From the NCBI GenBank assembly GCA_037447655.1, contig JBBHKE010003509.1, positions 1 through 57,769 on the forward strand: a stretch of 57,769 bases of DNA. The letters run 5' to 3'. The position numbers were made by a program, and so were the translations under genes. This document shows positions 10,931 to 22,405 of this stretch, piece after piece. A model generated the notes under the pieces. It was not told the origin of the DNA. It saw only the letters and a list, made by a program, of their open reading frames with translations, and made no database searches. Source of the DNA: Zygnema cylindricum. Taxonomy: Eukaryota > Streptophyta > Zygnematophyceae > Zygnematales > Zygnemataceae. The stretch's first letter is position 1, and every line of letters begins with the position of its first letter.

Positions 10931-11926
10931 CGTTGAAATCATTAGATTTAGGGGAGGTTTTTTCTAGGTCTTAATTAAAATAAAAAGAAACAAAAAGCAC
11001 AGGCAGCCTGCCTCCCCCTTCTCTCTCTAGCCCCCATACTTGTTGTAGTCACTGAAGGAGAGAGAGGGCGGTGGAGCCATGGCTGCTTAAGCTCCTTAGG
11101 CAGGGCTTAAGAGTGACCTAAGTCACTGTCAACCAAAAAGGTTGAGTCCGGTAAGACTCGAACCTTTGACCGGTAGGGCGAGGCGTAGCGGTCAACCCTT
11201 ACCAGTCTATTGTAGTAGTTCGTTAGTATGCATAGGGTTTGATAGCTCTTTAAACAATAGATAGGCGACAAATCCGATTAACGAAATTGCAAATAGAATA
11301 CATAGAAACTAGTTGGAGTTTCAGTGCGCACAAAACAAATATATAGGACATTTGTTTTTGAACGACTGTCGTTTAAAGCCTGTTTTGATCCGACAGCCCG
11401 CACCATCGCCGAGATCTCGGAATGGCCGCCCTGGCGGTTTTTGATCGTGATATGACTTGGCGACACGTGGCACGATGTCATTGAGAAGAGTAAATCGCGG
11501 AGAACATGAGGACAATTCCGAAAGAGATGGGCGTCCACTCCATGGCATTGTCGTACACAAGCCGTACAGAAAGTACATCGGTCGTAGTACCTTTTTGTAT
11601 TGTACAACTTCTGATTAGTTCCGTACCTTAGTAGATAGGAGTTGTGAGAGGTTTTAGGACTTAGTGGATTGAGGAGGTAGCCGCCTCTCTCCCAAGAAGC
11701 TTGTATAAATATTGACATCTTGGCCACTCCATAACTAATCGCCTAGTTGGGCATTTTCAGTGATTCTTCTTGCTGTGGACTCAGGGGAGTCCAGACTGCA
11801 CAGGGGTGCAATCAAATTATCTATTTGTCTACTTCCGTGGCAGTTTATCTAGTTTAAAGTGGGTTAGTTGAAAAACTACCTAGAGGCTTCCTCAATTTAG
11901 GTCCAAATGGGGGACACATAATTGCA
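10931..11926 (+). mobile_element. Solo LTR, autonomous family (TSD AGATC)
   Basis: It starts CGTTGAAATC (degenerate TGTTGAAAT) and ends ATAATTGCA. It is flanked by perfect AGATC repeats (10926-10930 and 11927-11931). E1 protease sequence continues on both sides. It contains an antisense tRNA-like module with a GGTTCGAGTC B box (about 11143-11212) and the leader hairpins (about 11778-11810). Confidence 0.9.
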
Positions 11927-14551
11927 AGATCTGGTGGGATCAGGAGATATAAAAGTCTTAGTGGAGGGAAAGACTTCCATGCTCACCTTTTCAGATGTAC
12001 TCTATATTCCTCAACTGGGTAAAAATCTTTTCTCTTCGTCTTTGTTAGATGAAAAAGAGTTTGATACCTTCACTAAAAAGGGAGTGTATACAACTAAGTA
12101 TGGGGATGGAGTCTATTTCACGACAGATAAGGGTAGCCAAGGAATGTTTAGATTTAACCCGAGTAATGAAAAGAAGAATGCTTACTATAGTGGTGTTCCT
12201 AAGTTGATGATTTGGCATAAGCAATTGGGGCATGATCATTTTGATAGGTTGAGGGAAAAGAAAAAGCTTCGGGTAGTAGAAGGCATTCAGTTTGGGGATA
12301 ATGAAATGATGAATGATTGTAGTAGTTGTGCTCAAGATAAGGCTCACATACTTCCGTTTACCAAAGCCGCCACATATAGAGGTGAGAAAGTACTAGATTT
12401 GGTCCTCTCACATATCAGGGGACACGCAAAAGTACCGTCGGTTGGAGGAAAAAGGTTTACGTTGACTATAATTGATGACTCGTTTAGATATTCTAGAGTC
12501 TACTTCTTAAAAACAAAGTCTGAAACATCAACTTACTTCAAAGAATATAAAGCCTGGAGTGAGAAGTTGCATGGAACCCCCATTAAGAGAATAAAGAGTG
12601 ATAATGGGGGGGAATATAACTCTAACCAGTTCGAATAATACTTGAGAGATGAGGGAGTTCAGCACCAAAAAATAATACCTTATAACCCGGAACAAAATGG
12701 GGTAGCTGAGAGGTTAAACCGAACACTAGGAGATAAAGCATGTAGTATGTTGGCCGACAAGAAAATAGGAAAGAGATTTGGGTTGGAGGCCATGAACTAT
12801 GCCAACTACATTAAGTATAGAGTCCTTACCTCAAATGTAAAGCGAATGACACCTTATAAGAGATGGGTCGGAAGGAAACCAGATATCTCTCACCTGAAAG
12901 TATTTCGTAGCCAAGTTTACAGTCTTGACACGGATTAGATAAATTGGAAACTAGATGGTAAGGGAAAATTTGGATACTTTGTAGGATATGATGAGGATTT
13001 TAAAGGATATAGAGTCCATTATTTAGCAAAGAGAGATACCATTTTGGTCAAACACCTTGTTGTCATAGATGAAGGAAAGTCATTTGACCCCTTTAAATAT
13101 ACCAATAAGATAAGAATCAGATTTGAGTCCGAGGGTGAGGAGGACTCCATCTTTCCCGAAAGGGACACGAGTGAAACACGGATTGAAGATTTAAGAAGAT
13201 CCAAGATACAGTAGATTAACCGGAAACCTCACATATTCTTATGGACTTCGAGGAGACAGAGACGGAGAAACCTGAATCGGCTTCCATGTAAATGGGAGCA
13301 GATTAGACAGTAAGGAGAAATCCAAGACTTCCCTCCATCCCAGCTTCGCAGTTTGAGGGAGGGAGAAAGAGCAGCAAAAAGATACAAGAATAACACGCCG
13401 CTCATAAGGTAACTAAGCTATCTCACCCTGATGAGCCTCAATCATACTCGAAGGCAGTGAACAGTCCGGAGAAGACATATGGATTAGAGCTATAAATGAT
13501 GAGATGGCCTCCATCGTGGAAGCAAATACTTGGGAACTAGCAAACTGTCCACCGAACAGAAAAACCGATAAGTTGTAAATGGGTGTTTAAACTTATACTG
13601 AACCAAGATGATACCATTGAGAGATATAAGGCTCAATTAGTAGCAAAGGGGTTCACCCAAAAAGAGGGGATTGATTATGAGGAGACTTTTTCTCCATCTG
13701 TTCGGTTCCCATCTGTAAGGATTCTCTCCAGTCTAGCAGCAACGGAAGACATGGAAATACACCAGATGGATGTTAAGACTGCTTGACTTAATGGTGAGCT
13801 AGAGGAAGAAATTTCATGAGGCAACTAAAGGGGTTTGTGGAGGAAGGAGAAGAGAGCAAAGTCTGCAGGCTCATAAAGTCCTTATATGGACTTAAGCAGG
13901 TTTCAGGCAATGGAATAAGAAACTAGATGTGTTTCTTAACGGTCTTCGATATATCAGGATCAGTTATGACCATTCTATCTATATGTTTGAAGATGAGAAT
14001 GGTGTCATTTTTATTGCTAGTTATGTGGATTATGAGCTTGTGTTAAGTAAATCTTTGGAAAAGATCAATAAGTTAAAGAAAGATCTTAGAAGAAGATTTG
14101 ATATGAAGGATTAAGGGGAGGCAAGATATATTTTGGGGATCCAAATGGATAAAGATAGGGAAATAAGGATTATCAAACTTACTTTGAAAAACAACAATAG
14201 GTTATATGCAGGAGAAATTCTAGATTGAAAAGGCAAACAATTGTACCACTCCCATGGACTTGAACAAAGTAAGTGATGGGAGTCCAGAAAGAGAAGTGAT
14301 AATCTTAGATGATCAGCTGAGTCTAGAGTAGAGAGAGTTTATGAAGTCTATTCCTTATAGACATGTCGTAGGAAGTTTGATCTACTTATTAACTATACAA
14401 GGTCGGACGTAGCGGCAACCGTTGGAGTACTCAACAAGAATCTTAATGATCTTAAAAAGAGAGATTAGGAGGCAACAAAGAGAGTCATGAGATATTTGGT
14501 GGGATTTAGAGAGTTATAGTTGCATTTGGGAGGGGAGCACACTCACATCAA
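11927..14551 (+). pseudogene. E1 pol: protease end, integrase, RT, RNase H start (decayed)
   Basis: Integrase is visible as WHKQLGHDHFDRL, CSSCAQDKAH, SDNGGEY and EQNGVAERLNRTL (12211-12730). RT appears as YKAQLVAKGFTQKEGIDYEETF and IHQMDVKTA (13620-13786) and a broken YVDYELVLSKS segment (14020). Many stops and frameshifts interrupt it. The block ends in the RNase H lead-in (LHLGGEHT, 14520), where E2 begins. Confidence 0.88.
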
Positions 14552-15555
14552 TGTTGAAATTATTAAATTTATATATATTTTTAGGTCTAAATAGATCAAT
14601 ACAAATAGGAAAAGAAAAAGGCAGACAACCTGCCTCCACTTCCTCTCTCTACTCACCATACTTGTTGTACTCACTAAGGGATGGAGAGGGTGGTTGAGCC
14701 ATGGCTCTCGTAGCTCAGCAGGCAAGACTAAAGAGTGACTTATGTCACTCTCAACAAAAGGTTTTGTTTGGCAAGACTCGAACCTATGACCGGCAGATTG
14801 CGGCATAGTCGTTAGCTCTAACCAGTCTGTCGTAGAAGTCCGTTAGGATACATTAGGTTTGATATTTATTTAAATTGTGTTAAGACCATGAATTCGATAA
14901 ACGGAATGAAAACGAATGAACATATAACAAAGTGTTATATAGTGCGAACATTATCTCACACGAAACAAATGAATCGAACATTTATTTTCGACGGCCGACA
15001 TTTAATGTTGGATTTAATCCGACGGCGTACATCACTGCTGAGATCCCGGAATGGTCACTTTGGAGTTTATAAACGTGGCATGACGTGGCGCCACGTGGAG
15101 GATAACATTTGGTCGTGAAAATTCCGGGGAACATCATGACGAGTTAAAAGTGGACAAGCGTCCACTCAATAGCCGAACCGTACACAGGCCGTACAGAAAG
15201 TACATCGACCGTAGTACCTTTCTGTACCCTACAGTCATTTGATTGGTTCGTACATCAATAGATAAGGGTTTGTGAAAGGGGTTTAGGACTCAAAGAATTT
15301 GGTAGGTAGTGACCTCTCTCCCTTTGAGCGTTTGTATAAACTTGGCATCTTTGCCACCTCATAATTAATCGGCGGGTTGGCCGTTTCAAGTGATTTTTTC
15401 CCAACGGACTCACGAGAGTGCAAGCTGCACAAAAGTGCATTCAAATTATTAGTTTGCCTTCTTGGGAAGTAGTGGTTGTGGCTTGAAGTGGGCCAGCCAA
15501 AAACTATCTAGAGGCTTCTTAAATTCTGTTGTCCAATGGAGGACATAGAATTGCA
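14552..15555 (+). repeat. 5' LTR of E2
   Basis: 1004 bp. It carries the antisense tRNA-like module (about 14764-14832), GTAC boxes (15179-15255), a TTTGTATAAAC TATA box (about 15331) and the hairpin CTGCAC-AAAA-GTGCAT (15425-15440). Its end encodes M-E-D-I-E-L. Confidence 0.85.
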
Positions 15556-18500
15556 TGTTATGTGCCCACCCTCTAGGGTGCCCACCTTGAATGGATTTGG
15601 GTTTATCTATTAGGAAGCCATGATGATGGGGGCTATGTGCGAAAAACGATACTGGGGTATCGTCAGTGGACAAGTGAAACGTCCACCTTCGAGAATTCCA
15701 TAATGATTTATAGGAGTAAGGTTTTTCTGTAGTAGTAACTGCTTCAGCGAAGAAGGCAGATGATGGGGATAGCAGTGTGTCCGAAAAGGATAAAGGGAAA
15801 GAGACACTCCTCACTCTTAATACCACGGCACTACGAGCGGTTGCCGTGAAGACCGTGGAGAACGATAATCAAATGTGGGAAGACGTTAACATAGCTGTGA
15901 AGAACTTTATTCTAAGGCACCTCACTGAAGCTTTGGCCACCCCTCACCTTCATATTTACAAGGCCGAGGAGTTGTGGGTGAGTTTGGTGGAGATCTATAG
16001 AGCAGGTACTATTCAAGAACTCCAGTTGGTTGAGCAAAAGCTAACGAGTTACATTTACAAAGGAGGAATGATGTTAGATTATTGTTATGATCTTTCTTGT
16101 TTGTATATGGAGATGGAAAGTGCCGGGTGGACAGGTACAATGAAAATGAAAGTTAACACTCTTATCACGAAGTTACCAAACGAGTACGAGAACATAGTGT
16201 ACCGAGTAGAAGAAATGACTGATAGTTCATAGAAGTGGAATACAGTGGTCTAGATGATACTTGTGTTGGAACGAAACATGGAGATTAGGAGAGGAGGAAA
16301 GAGCATTCAATCTCCAGTTGCAGGAGGAGACCGATAAGGAAAGGACCTGAAGAAACCGTACAAAAGGGAAAGAGTTCAGCCTGGAGGACCAAGGCCCCCA
16401 AAGGGCCTTTGTCATTTTTGCAAAAAGACGGGCACTTCATCGAGGATAATATCAAGCTGTCAGAGCTGAGGCTCCAAGAGAACCGTGGAGGGGGTTTTTC
16501 TGGCGGGATGAAAAAGGTACTTATGGTCACAAAAGTGACAGGAGAAACCGAGGACGAGTCCTCAGAGGAGGATGGGGAGCTTCTCCTTGACGAGAGTCTG
16601 AAGGAGAAGGAGACCCCTTGGAGACAGAAATATACCCCTGGAGCAATTCGGGAAGCTCCACAAGAAGGATGGATCATCAACTCAGGTGCATCCATCCGTA
16701 TGTGTCGTGTTAAAGACCTTTTCACTAAGCTAAGAAAGTTACCTAATGTAGAGATAGAGTTTGGGGATGGGAGAGTGGTTACCACAGATCTAGTGGGGTA
16801 AGTAGATATGAAAGTCTTAGTGGAGAGAAAGTCTTCTACATTAACATTCTCAGGTGTACCACATTCCTCAGCTAAGTAAAAGTCTTGTCTCTACTTCTGT
16901 GTTAGATGACAAAGAGTTTGATACTTTCACTAGAAAGGGAGTCTTTAGTGCTAAGTATATGGATGAAGTCTACTTCACAGCTGATAAGGGTAGACAAGGC
17001 ATGTTTGAGCTTAACCTGAGTAATGAAAAGAAGAATTCTTATTATGTTGGTGTTCCAAAAATGATAGTTTGGCATAAGCCGTTGGGGCATGTGCATTTTG
17101 ATAAGTTGAGGGAAATGAACAAGCTTCGTGTAGTTGAAGGCATTCACTTTGGTGATGATGAAATGGTGGATGATTGTAGTGGATGTGCCCAAGGAAAAGT
17201 TCACAAACTTCCTTTTCCCAAAGCTGGCACAAATATGGGGGAAAAGGTACTAAAACTAGTCCACACAAATATCTGGGGACTTGCAAAAGTACCTTCGGTT
17301 GGAGGGAAGAGGTTTATGTTAACAATAACTGATGACTGGTCTAGGTACTCCAAAGTCTACTTCCTAAAAAAAAATTCTGAAACACCAACTTACTTCATAA
17401 AATATAAAGCATAAAGTGAGAAGTTGCATGGAGCCCCCATTAAGAGAATAAAGAGTGATAATGGGGGAGAATGTACCTCTAACCAGTTTGAGGAATACTT
17501 GAGAGATGAGGGAGTTCAACACCAAAAAAGTGTACCATAGAACTCGGAACAAAATAGGGTATCTGAAAGATTGAACTGATCATTAGGAGAAAGTGTATGT
17601 AGTATGTTGGCTGACAAGAAAATAGGAAAGTGATTTTGGGCAGAAACCATGAATTTTGCCAACTACATTAAAAATATAGTCCTTACTTTGGCCGTATATA
17701 AAATGACACCTTATGAGAGATGGGTTGGAAGGAAACCAGATATCTCACACCTTAACGTTTTCGATAGCCAAGTTTACAGTCTTGATACGGAAAAGAAAAA
17801 TTGGAAACTAGATGCTAAGGGCAAACCTGGATACTTTGTAGGATATGATGAGGATGTCAAGGGATATAGAGTCTATGACCTAGCAAAGCAAGATATTATT
17901 CTGGTGAAACACCTAGTTGTCATGGATGAAGGGAATTCATTTGACCCCTTGCACTATACCAAAAAGATAAAAGTCCATTATGAGTCTGAAAGCGAGGATA
18001 GTCCTGCCTTTCCCGAAAAAGAGATGAGTGAAACAGTGATTGCGAATTCAGGGGAGATCCAAGATACGAAGATTTACGGGACACCTCACATTTTTCTATG
18101 GACTTCGAGGAGACAGAAGAGAAGGAACTAGAATCAGCTTCTATGAATAAGGGAGTCGTTGAGACAGCAAGGAGAAACCCAAGACTTCCTTCCATTCTAG
18201 CTTCAAGTTTGAGGGAGGGAGAAGGAGCAACAAAAAGATTCAAGAGAAACAGGCTGATTATAAGGAAACTAAGCTATCTCATCCTGATGAGCCTCAGTCA
18301 TACTTTGAGGCAATGAATAGCCAAGAAAAAGATAGATGGATTAGAGTTATAAATGATGAGATGGCTTCCATCATGGAAGCAAATACTTGGGAACTAGCGG
18401 ATTGTCCTCCAAACAGAAAACCTTTTAGCAACAAATAGGTATTTATACTAAAACTGAACCCAGATAATACCATTCAGATATATAGAGCTTGTTTGGTAGC

Positions 18501-19873
18501 AAACGGGTTCACCTAAAAAGAGGGGATTAACAATGAGGAGACGTTTGCTCCAGTTGTTTGGTTACCATCAGTAAGGATTCTCCTCACTCTAACATCAACA
18601 GAATAAATGGAAATTCATCAGATGGATGTTAAGACCGCATTTCTCAATGGTGAGTTAGAGGAAGAAATCTTCATGCGGCAATAAGAGGGATTCGTGGAGA
18701 ATGGGGAAGAGAGCAAAGTTTGCAAGCTCATAAAGTCCTTGTAAGGATTTAAGCAGGCTCCCCGACAGTGGAATATGAAGCTAGATGAGTTTCTCACTGG
18801 TCTGGGATATATCTCGAATAACTCTGATCATTCTATCTATATATTTGAGGATGAGAATAGTGTGATTTAATTGCAATTCAGGTGGATGATCTGCTGGTGT
18901 TAAGTAAGTCTTTGGAAAAGATCAATAAATTAAAGAAAGATCTTAGAAGCAAATTTGACATGAAGGATTTATGGGAGGAAAAATACAATTTGGGGATCCA
19001 AATTGTGAGAGATAGGTAGAAAAGGATTATCAGACTTACTCTGAAAAAAACATGAGGTAATATGCTTGATAAATCCCAAATGGAAAAGGCTAACAGTTAT
19101 ACCACTCCCATGGACTTGAAAAAATTATGTGATGGGAGTGTAGAAAGAGGAGTGATGATCTTAGATGATCAGATGAGTCCAGAAGAGAGAGATTTTATGA
19201 AGACTATACCTTATAGATAGGTGGTAGGAATTTGATCTATTTTATGAACTGTACCAAGCTAAACATAGCTGCAGAAGTTGGAGTACTCAGTAGGAGTCTT
19301 AATGATCATAGATAGAGAAACTGGGAGGCAGCAAAGAGATTCATGAGATATCTGGTGGGACCTAGAGAGTTATAGTTGCATTTGGGAGGGGAGCACACTG
19401 GCATCACTACTTGGAGTGATGCCAGTTATGGGGACGCACCTATGAGAAGATGCACTTCTAGGTATGTGTTGTATGTGGGGGAAGGTGTTTGCTGTTGGAG
19501 CACTAAGCAACAAAAGGTGGTTGCTCAGTCTACTATGGAGGCTGAGTACACAGCCTTTTGATCTGGTGTGAAAGAGTTGATGTGGGTCAAGATCCGGGGT
19601 ATATGAAGAAAGGGATGCAGGAGGTGATTTGTGATAATCAATCTGCCATTGCAATTGCAGCTAATCCAAATCATCATTTCAAAGTTAAGCATATGGACAT
19701 AAGGTTGAGTTTTGTGAGAGAAAAAATTGAGAATAAGATTGTGAATTTTGTATATAAATCAGATGAGGAAATGGTGGCTGATATGATGACAAAACCAGTG
19801 CCTTCTCCCAAGTTAAAATATTGTAGAGAAAAGTGTGGATAAAAGTTAAAGTTGGACTAAAAAATAAGGGGAG
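15556..19873 (+). pseudogene. E2 gag-pol, decayed
   Basis: GAG 15777-16232, zinc knuckle and protease 16409-16801 (DSG changed to NSG at about 16680), integrase 16854-17560 (WHKPLGHVHFDKL, CSGCAQGK), RT 17649-18900 and RNase H 19376-19842 (SDASYGD, CDNQSAIAIAANPNHHF, ADMMTKPVP). Many stops and frameshifts interrupt the frame. Domain order is that of Ty1/copia. Confidence 0.88.
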
Positions 19874-20879
19874 TGTTGAAATTATTAGATTTATATGGTA
19901 TTTTCTAGGTCTAAATAGTTCAATACAAATAGGAAAAGAAAAAGGCGGATAGTCTGCCTCCACCTCCTCTCTCTACCCACCATGCTTGTTGTAGTCATTG
20001 AGGGATAGAGAAGGTGGTTGAGCCATGGTGGTCCTAGCTCAGCAGGCATGAATAAAGAGTGACTTATGTCACTCTCAACAAAAGGTTAAGTCCCGCAGGA
20101 CTGGAACCTCTGAACGGCAAAACGCGGCATAGCCGTTATCTTTTACCAGTCTGTCGTAGAAGTTCGTTAGGATACATTAGGTTTGATAACTATTTAAACT
20201 GTGTTAAGACTATGAATTCGATAAACGGAATGACGAACAAATGAACATATAACAAAGTGTTATATAGTGCGAACATTATCTCGCAGAAACAAATGAATTG
20301 GACATTTGTTTTGACGGCCGACATTTAATGTTGGATTTAATCCGACGGCGTACATCACTACCGAGATCCCGGAATGGTCACTTTGGCGTTTAAAGACGTG
20401 GCATTACGTGGCGCTACGTGGAGGGATAACATTTGGTCTTGAGGATTTCGGGGAACATAAGGACGAGTTAAAAGTGGACACGCGTCCACTCAATAGCCTA
20501 GCCGTACACAGGCCGTACAGAAAGTACATTGGCCGTAGTACCTTTTTGTACCCTATAATCATTTGATTTGTACGTACATCAGTAGATAGGGGTTGTGAGA
20601 GGGGTTTTGGACTTAGTGAAGCTGGTATGTAGTGACCTCTCTCCCTTTGAGAGTTTGTATAAACTTGACATCTTTGCCACCTCATAATTAATCGGTTGGT
20701 TGACCGTTTTCAATGATTTTTTTTCCAACACACTCAGGGGAGTCCAAGCTGCATAAGGGTACGGTCAAACTATATGTTTGCCTTTATAGGCAACAGTGGT
20801 TGTGGTTTGAAGTGGGATACCTAAAAACTATCTAGAGGATTCTTGAATTCTGTAGTCCAATGGAGGACACAAAAATGCA
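19874..20879 (+). repeat. 3' LTR of E2
   Basis: 1006 bp, preceded by AAAATAAGGGGAG. The tRNA-like module lies at about 20088-20157. Similarity to the 5' LTR is high but with scattered substitutions and indels, implying an insertion older than F. Confidence 0.85.
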
Positions 20880-21354
20880 AATTGATGCCAGCTTTGGGGA
20901 TGCACCAATGAGAAGATGCACTTCTAGGTATGTGTTGTATGTGGGGGAAAGTGCTTGCTGTTGGAGAAGTAAGGAACAAAGGGTGGTTGCTCAGTATACT
21001 ATAGAGGCTGAGTACATGGCTCTTGTTCTGCTATAAAAGAGTTGACATGGATGAAGTCCTTGTTGCAAGAACTGGGGTATATGGAGGGAGTGCAGGAAAA
21101 GTTTTCACATAATCAAGCTGCCATTGCAATTACAGCAAATCCAAAACATCATTTTAAGGCTAAACATATGGACATAAGATTGAGTTTTTTGTGAGAAAAA
21201 GTTGAGAATAAGATTGTGAATCTTGTACATAGATCTAATCTGGAAATGGTGGGTGATATGATGACAAAACCAATGCCTTCTCCCAAGTTAAAATATTACA
21301 GATAAAAGTGTGGGCTAAAATTGAAATTAAAGTTATACTAGAAAATAAGAGGAA
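20880..21354 (+). pseudogene. E1 RNase H end and polypurine tract
   Basis: The C-terminal RNase H debris of E1 includes DASFGDAPMRRCTSRYVLYV-like, CCWRSK and HHFKAKHMDIRL-like segments, ending with GAAAATAAGAGGAA before the E1 3' LTR. It joins logically to 14551 across E2. Confidence 0.8.
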
Positions 21355-21594
21355 CTTTGAAATTATTCGATTTATAAGGTAGTTTCTATTGAAATAAGCA
21401 GTTTTTAATATATTTTCTAGGTCTAAATTTATTAGAAAAGAAAATGTAGGCAGCCTGCCTCTATCTCTTCTCTCTTTCTCGCCCCCATACTTGTTGTAGT
21501 CACTGAAGGAGAGAGAGAGAGAGCAATGGAGCTATGGCTGCCTCAACTCCATAGGAAGGACTAAAGAGTGGCTTAAGTCACTCTCAACAAAAGG

Positions 21595-21666
21595 TTGAGT
21601 CCGGCATGACTCGAACCCCCGACCGGCAGAGCGCGGCGTAGCCGTTAGCTCTAACCAGTTTGTCGT
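21595..21666 (-). other. Antisense tRNA-like module in F 5' LTR
   Basis: On the minus strand: CTGGTTAGAGC (A-box/D-arm-like), GGCTACGCCGC and a B-box-like GGTTCGAGTCA at about 21606-21616. The 3' LTR copy (26975-27046) has GGTTCGAGTCC, an exact match to the Pol III B-box consensus. An 18-bp hairpin (GAGTGGC/GTCACTC) follows on the 3' side in antisense. Confidence 0.65.
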
Positions 21667-21931
21667 AGAAGTCCGTTAGGAGATATAGGGTTTCATTACT
21701 ATTTAAACTATTGTAATGTACTAGATTCATTTAACTGAAACCCTTAACGCCACACATAGATACAGTTCTACGAAATACGAAGTACTGTACTTGTTTGAAA
21801 TAGATATCGCGCATTTTGTTTCGAAAGCGAAACAAATATCGCGCATGTATTTATTACCCGAGATTGAATTTCACGTCAAATCTAACGGCGCACATCATTG
21901 CCGAAATCTCGGAATGGTCATTTTGGCATTT

Positions 21932-21960
21932 AGTGACGTGGCATGACTTGGCGCCACGTG
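21932..21960 (+). promoter_or_regulatory. Paired ACGT boxes in F U3
   Basis: GTGACGTGGC and GCCACGTG lie about 20 bp apart, G-box/ABRE-like bZIP or bHLH target words. Equivalent pairs (for example GCCACGTCA and ACACGTGGC at 31725-31746) occur at the same place in family A LTRs. Confidence 0.5.
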
Positions 21961-22043
21961 GGAAGACATCATTCGGTCCCGGGAATTCCGAGGAACGTAC
22001 GGACGAGTGAAAAGTGGACACGCGTCCACTTAATGTCCGTGTC

Positions 22044-22117
22044 GTACAGAGGCCGTACAAAAAGTACATCGGCAGTAGTACTTTCTTGTACTATACAGTT
22101 TTATGATTGGTTCGTAC
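22044..22117 (+). promoter_or_regulatory. GTAC-box cluster in F U3
   Basis: Six GTAC tetramers occur at 22044, 22055, 22064, 22078, 22088 and 22114, upstream of the TATA box. GTAC is the core bound by plant SBP/SPL proteins and is the copper-response core in algae. The link to those factors here is inferred. Confidence 0.5.
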
Positions 22118-22275
22118 AGGCAGTAGATAGGAGCTGTGAGAGGGAAGTAGGAAAAACTAGGACTTAGGAAAATTTAGGTAGATAGTCCTCTCTCTGAGAG
22201 TTTGTATAAATTGGCATCATTGCCACCCTATAACTTATCGGCTGGTTGGCCGTTTTCAGTGATTCTTTTTGCTAC

Positions 22276-22310
22276 GGACTCAGGGGAGTCCAGGCTGCAC
22301 AGGGGTGTAG
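22276..22310 (+). other. Tandem leader hairpins in F
   Basis: GGACTC-AGGG-GAGTCC (22276-22291) is followed by CTGCAC-AGGG-GTGTAG (22295-22310). They lie downstream of the TATA box, so they should be in the R-U5 leader of the genomic RNA. The same pair is present in every LTR family, with base changes that keep pairing. Confidence 0.65.
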
Positions 22311-22405
22311 TCAAATTGTCAGTTTGCCTTCTTGGGCAGAAGTGGTCGTGGCTTAAAGTGGGTTAGTTAACCACTATATAGAGGCTTCCTGTATTCTGTA
22401 GTCCA

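Larger units (their letters stand above)
14552..20879 (+). mobile_element. Ty1/copia element E2 (inserted in E1 RNase H)
   Basis: 5' LTR 14552-15555 (TGTTGAAATT...GAATTGCA), primer site 15556-15570 with two changes (TGTTATGTGCCCACC), decayed gag-pol, a purine tract ending GGGGAG at 19859-19873, and 3' LTR 19874-20879. E1 sequence resumes at 20880 with ATTGATGCCAG. The flanks ATCAA and AATTG are not identical, so the TSD has decayed or a small deletion occurred. Confidence 0.88.

Noticed and set aside
14547-20884. Clean target duplication for E2
   Set aside because: The flanks ATCAA and AATTG do not match, and the target has lost several bases compared with intact RNase H sequence.
21595-21666. 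Functional tRNA gene within the LTRs
   Set aside because: No closed acceptor stem, no clean anticodon loop, and the sequence varies with the LTR copies; a relic or Pol III-like module fits better.
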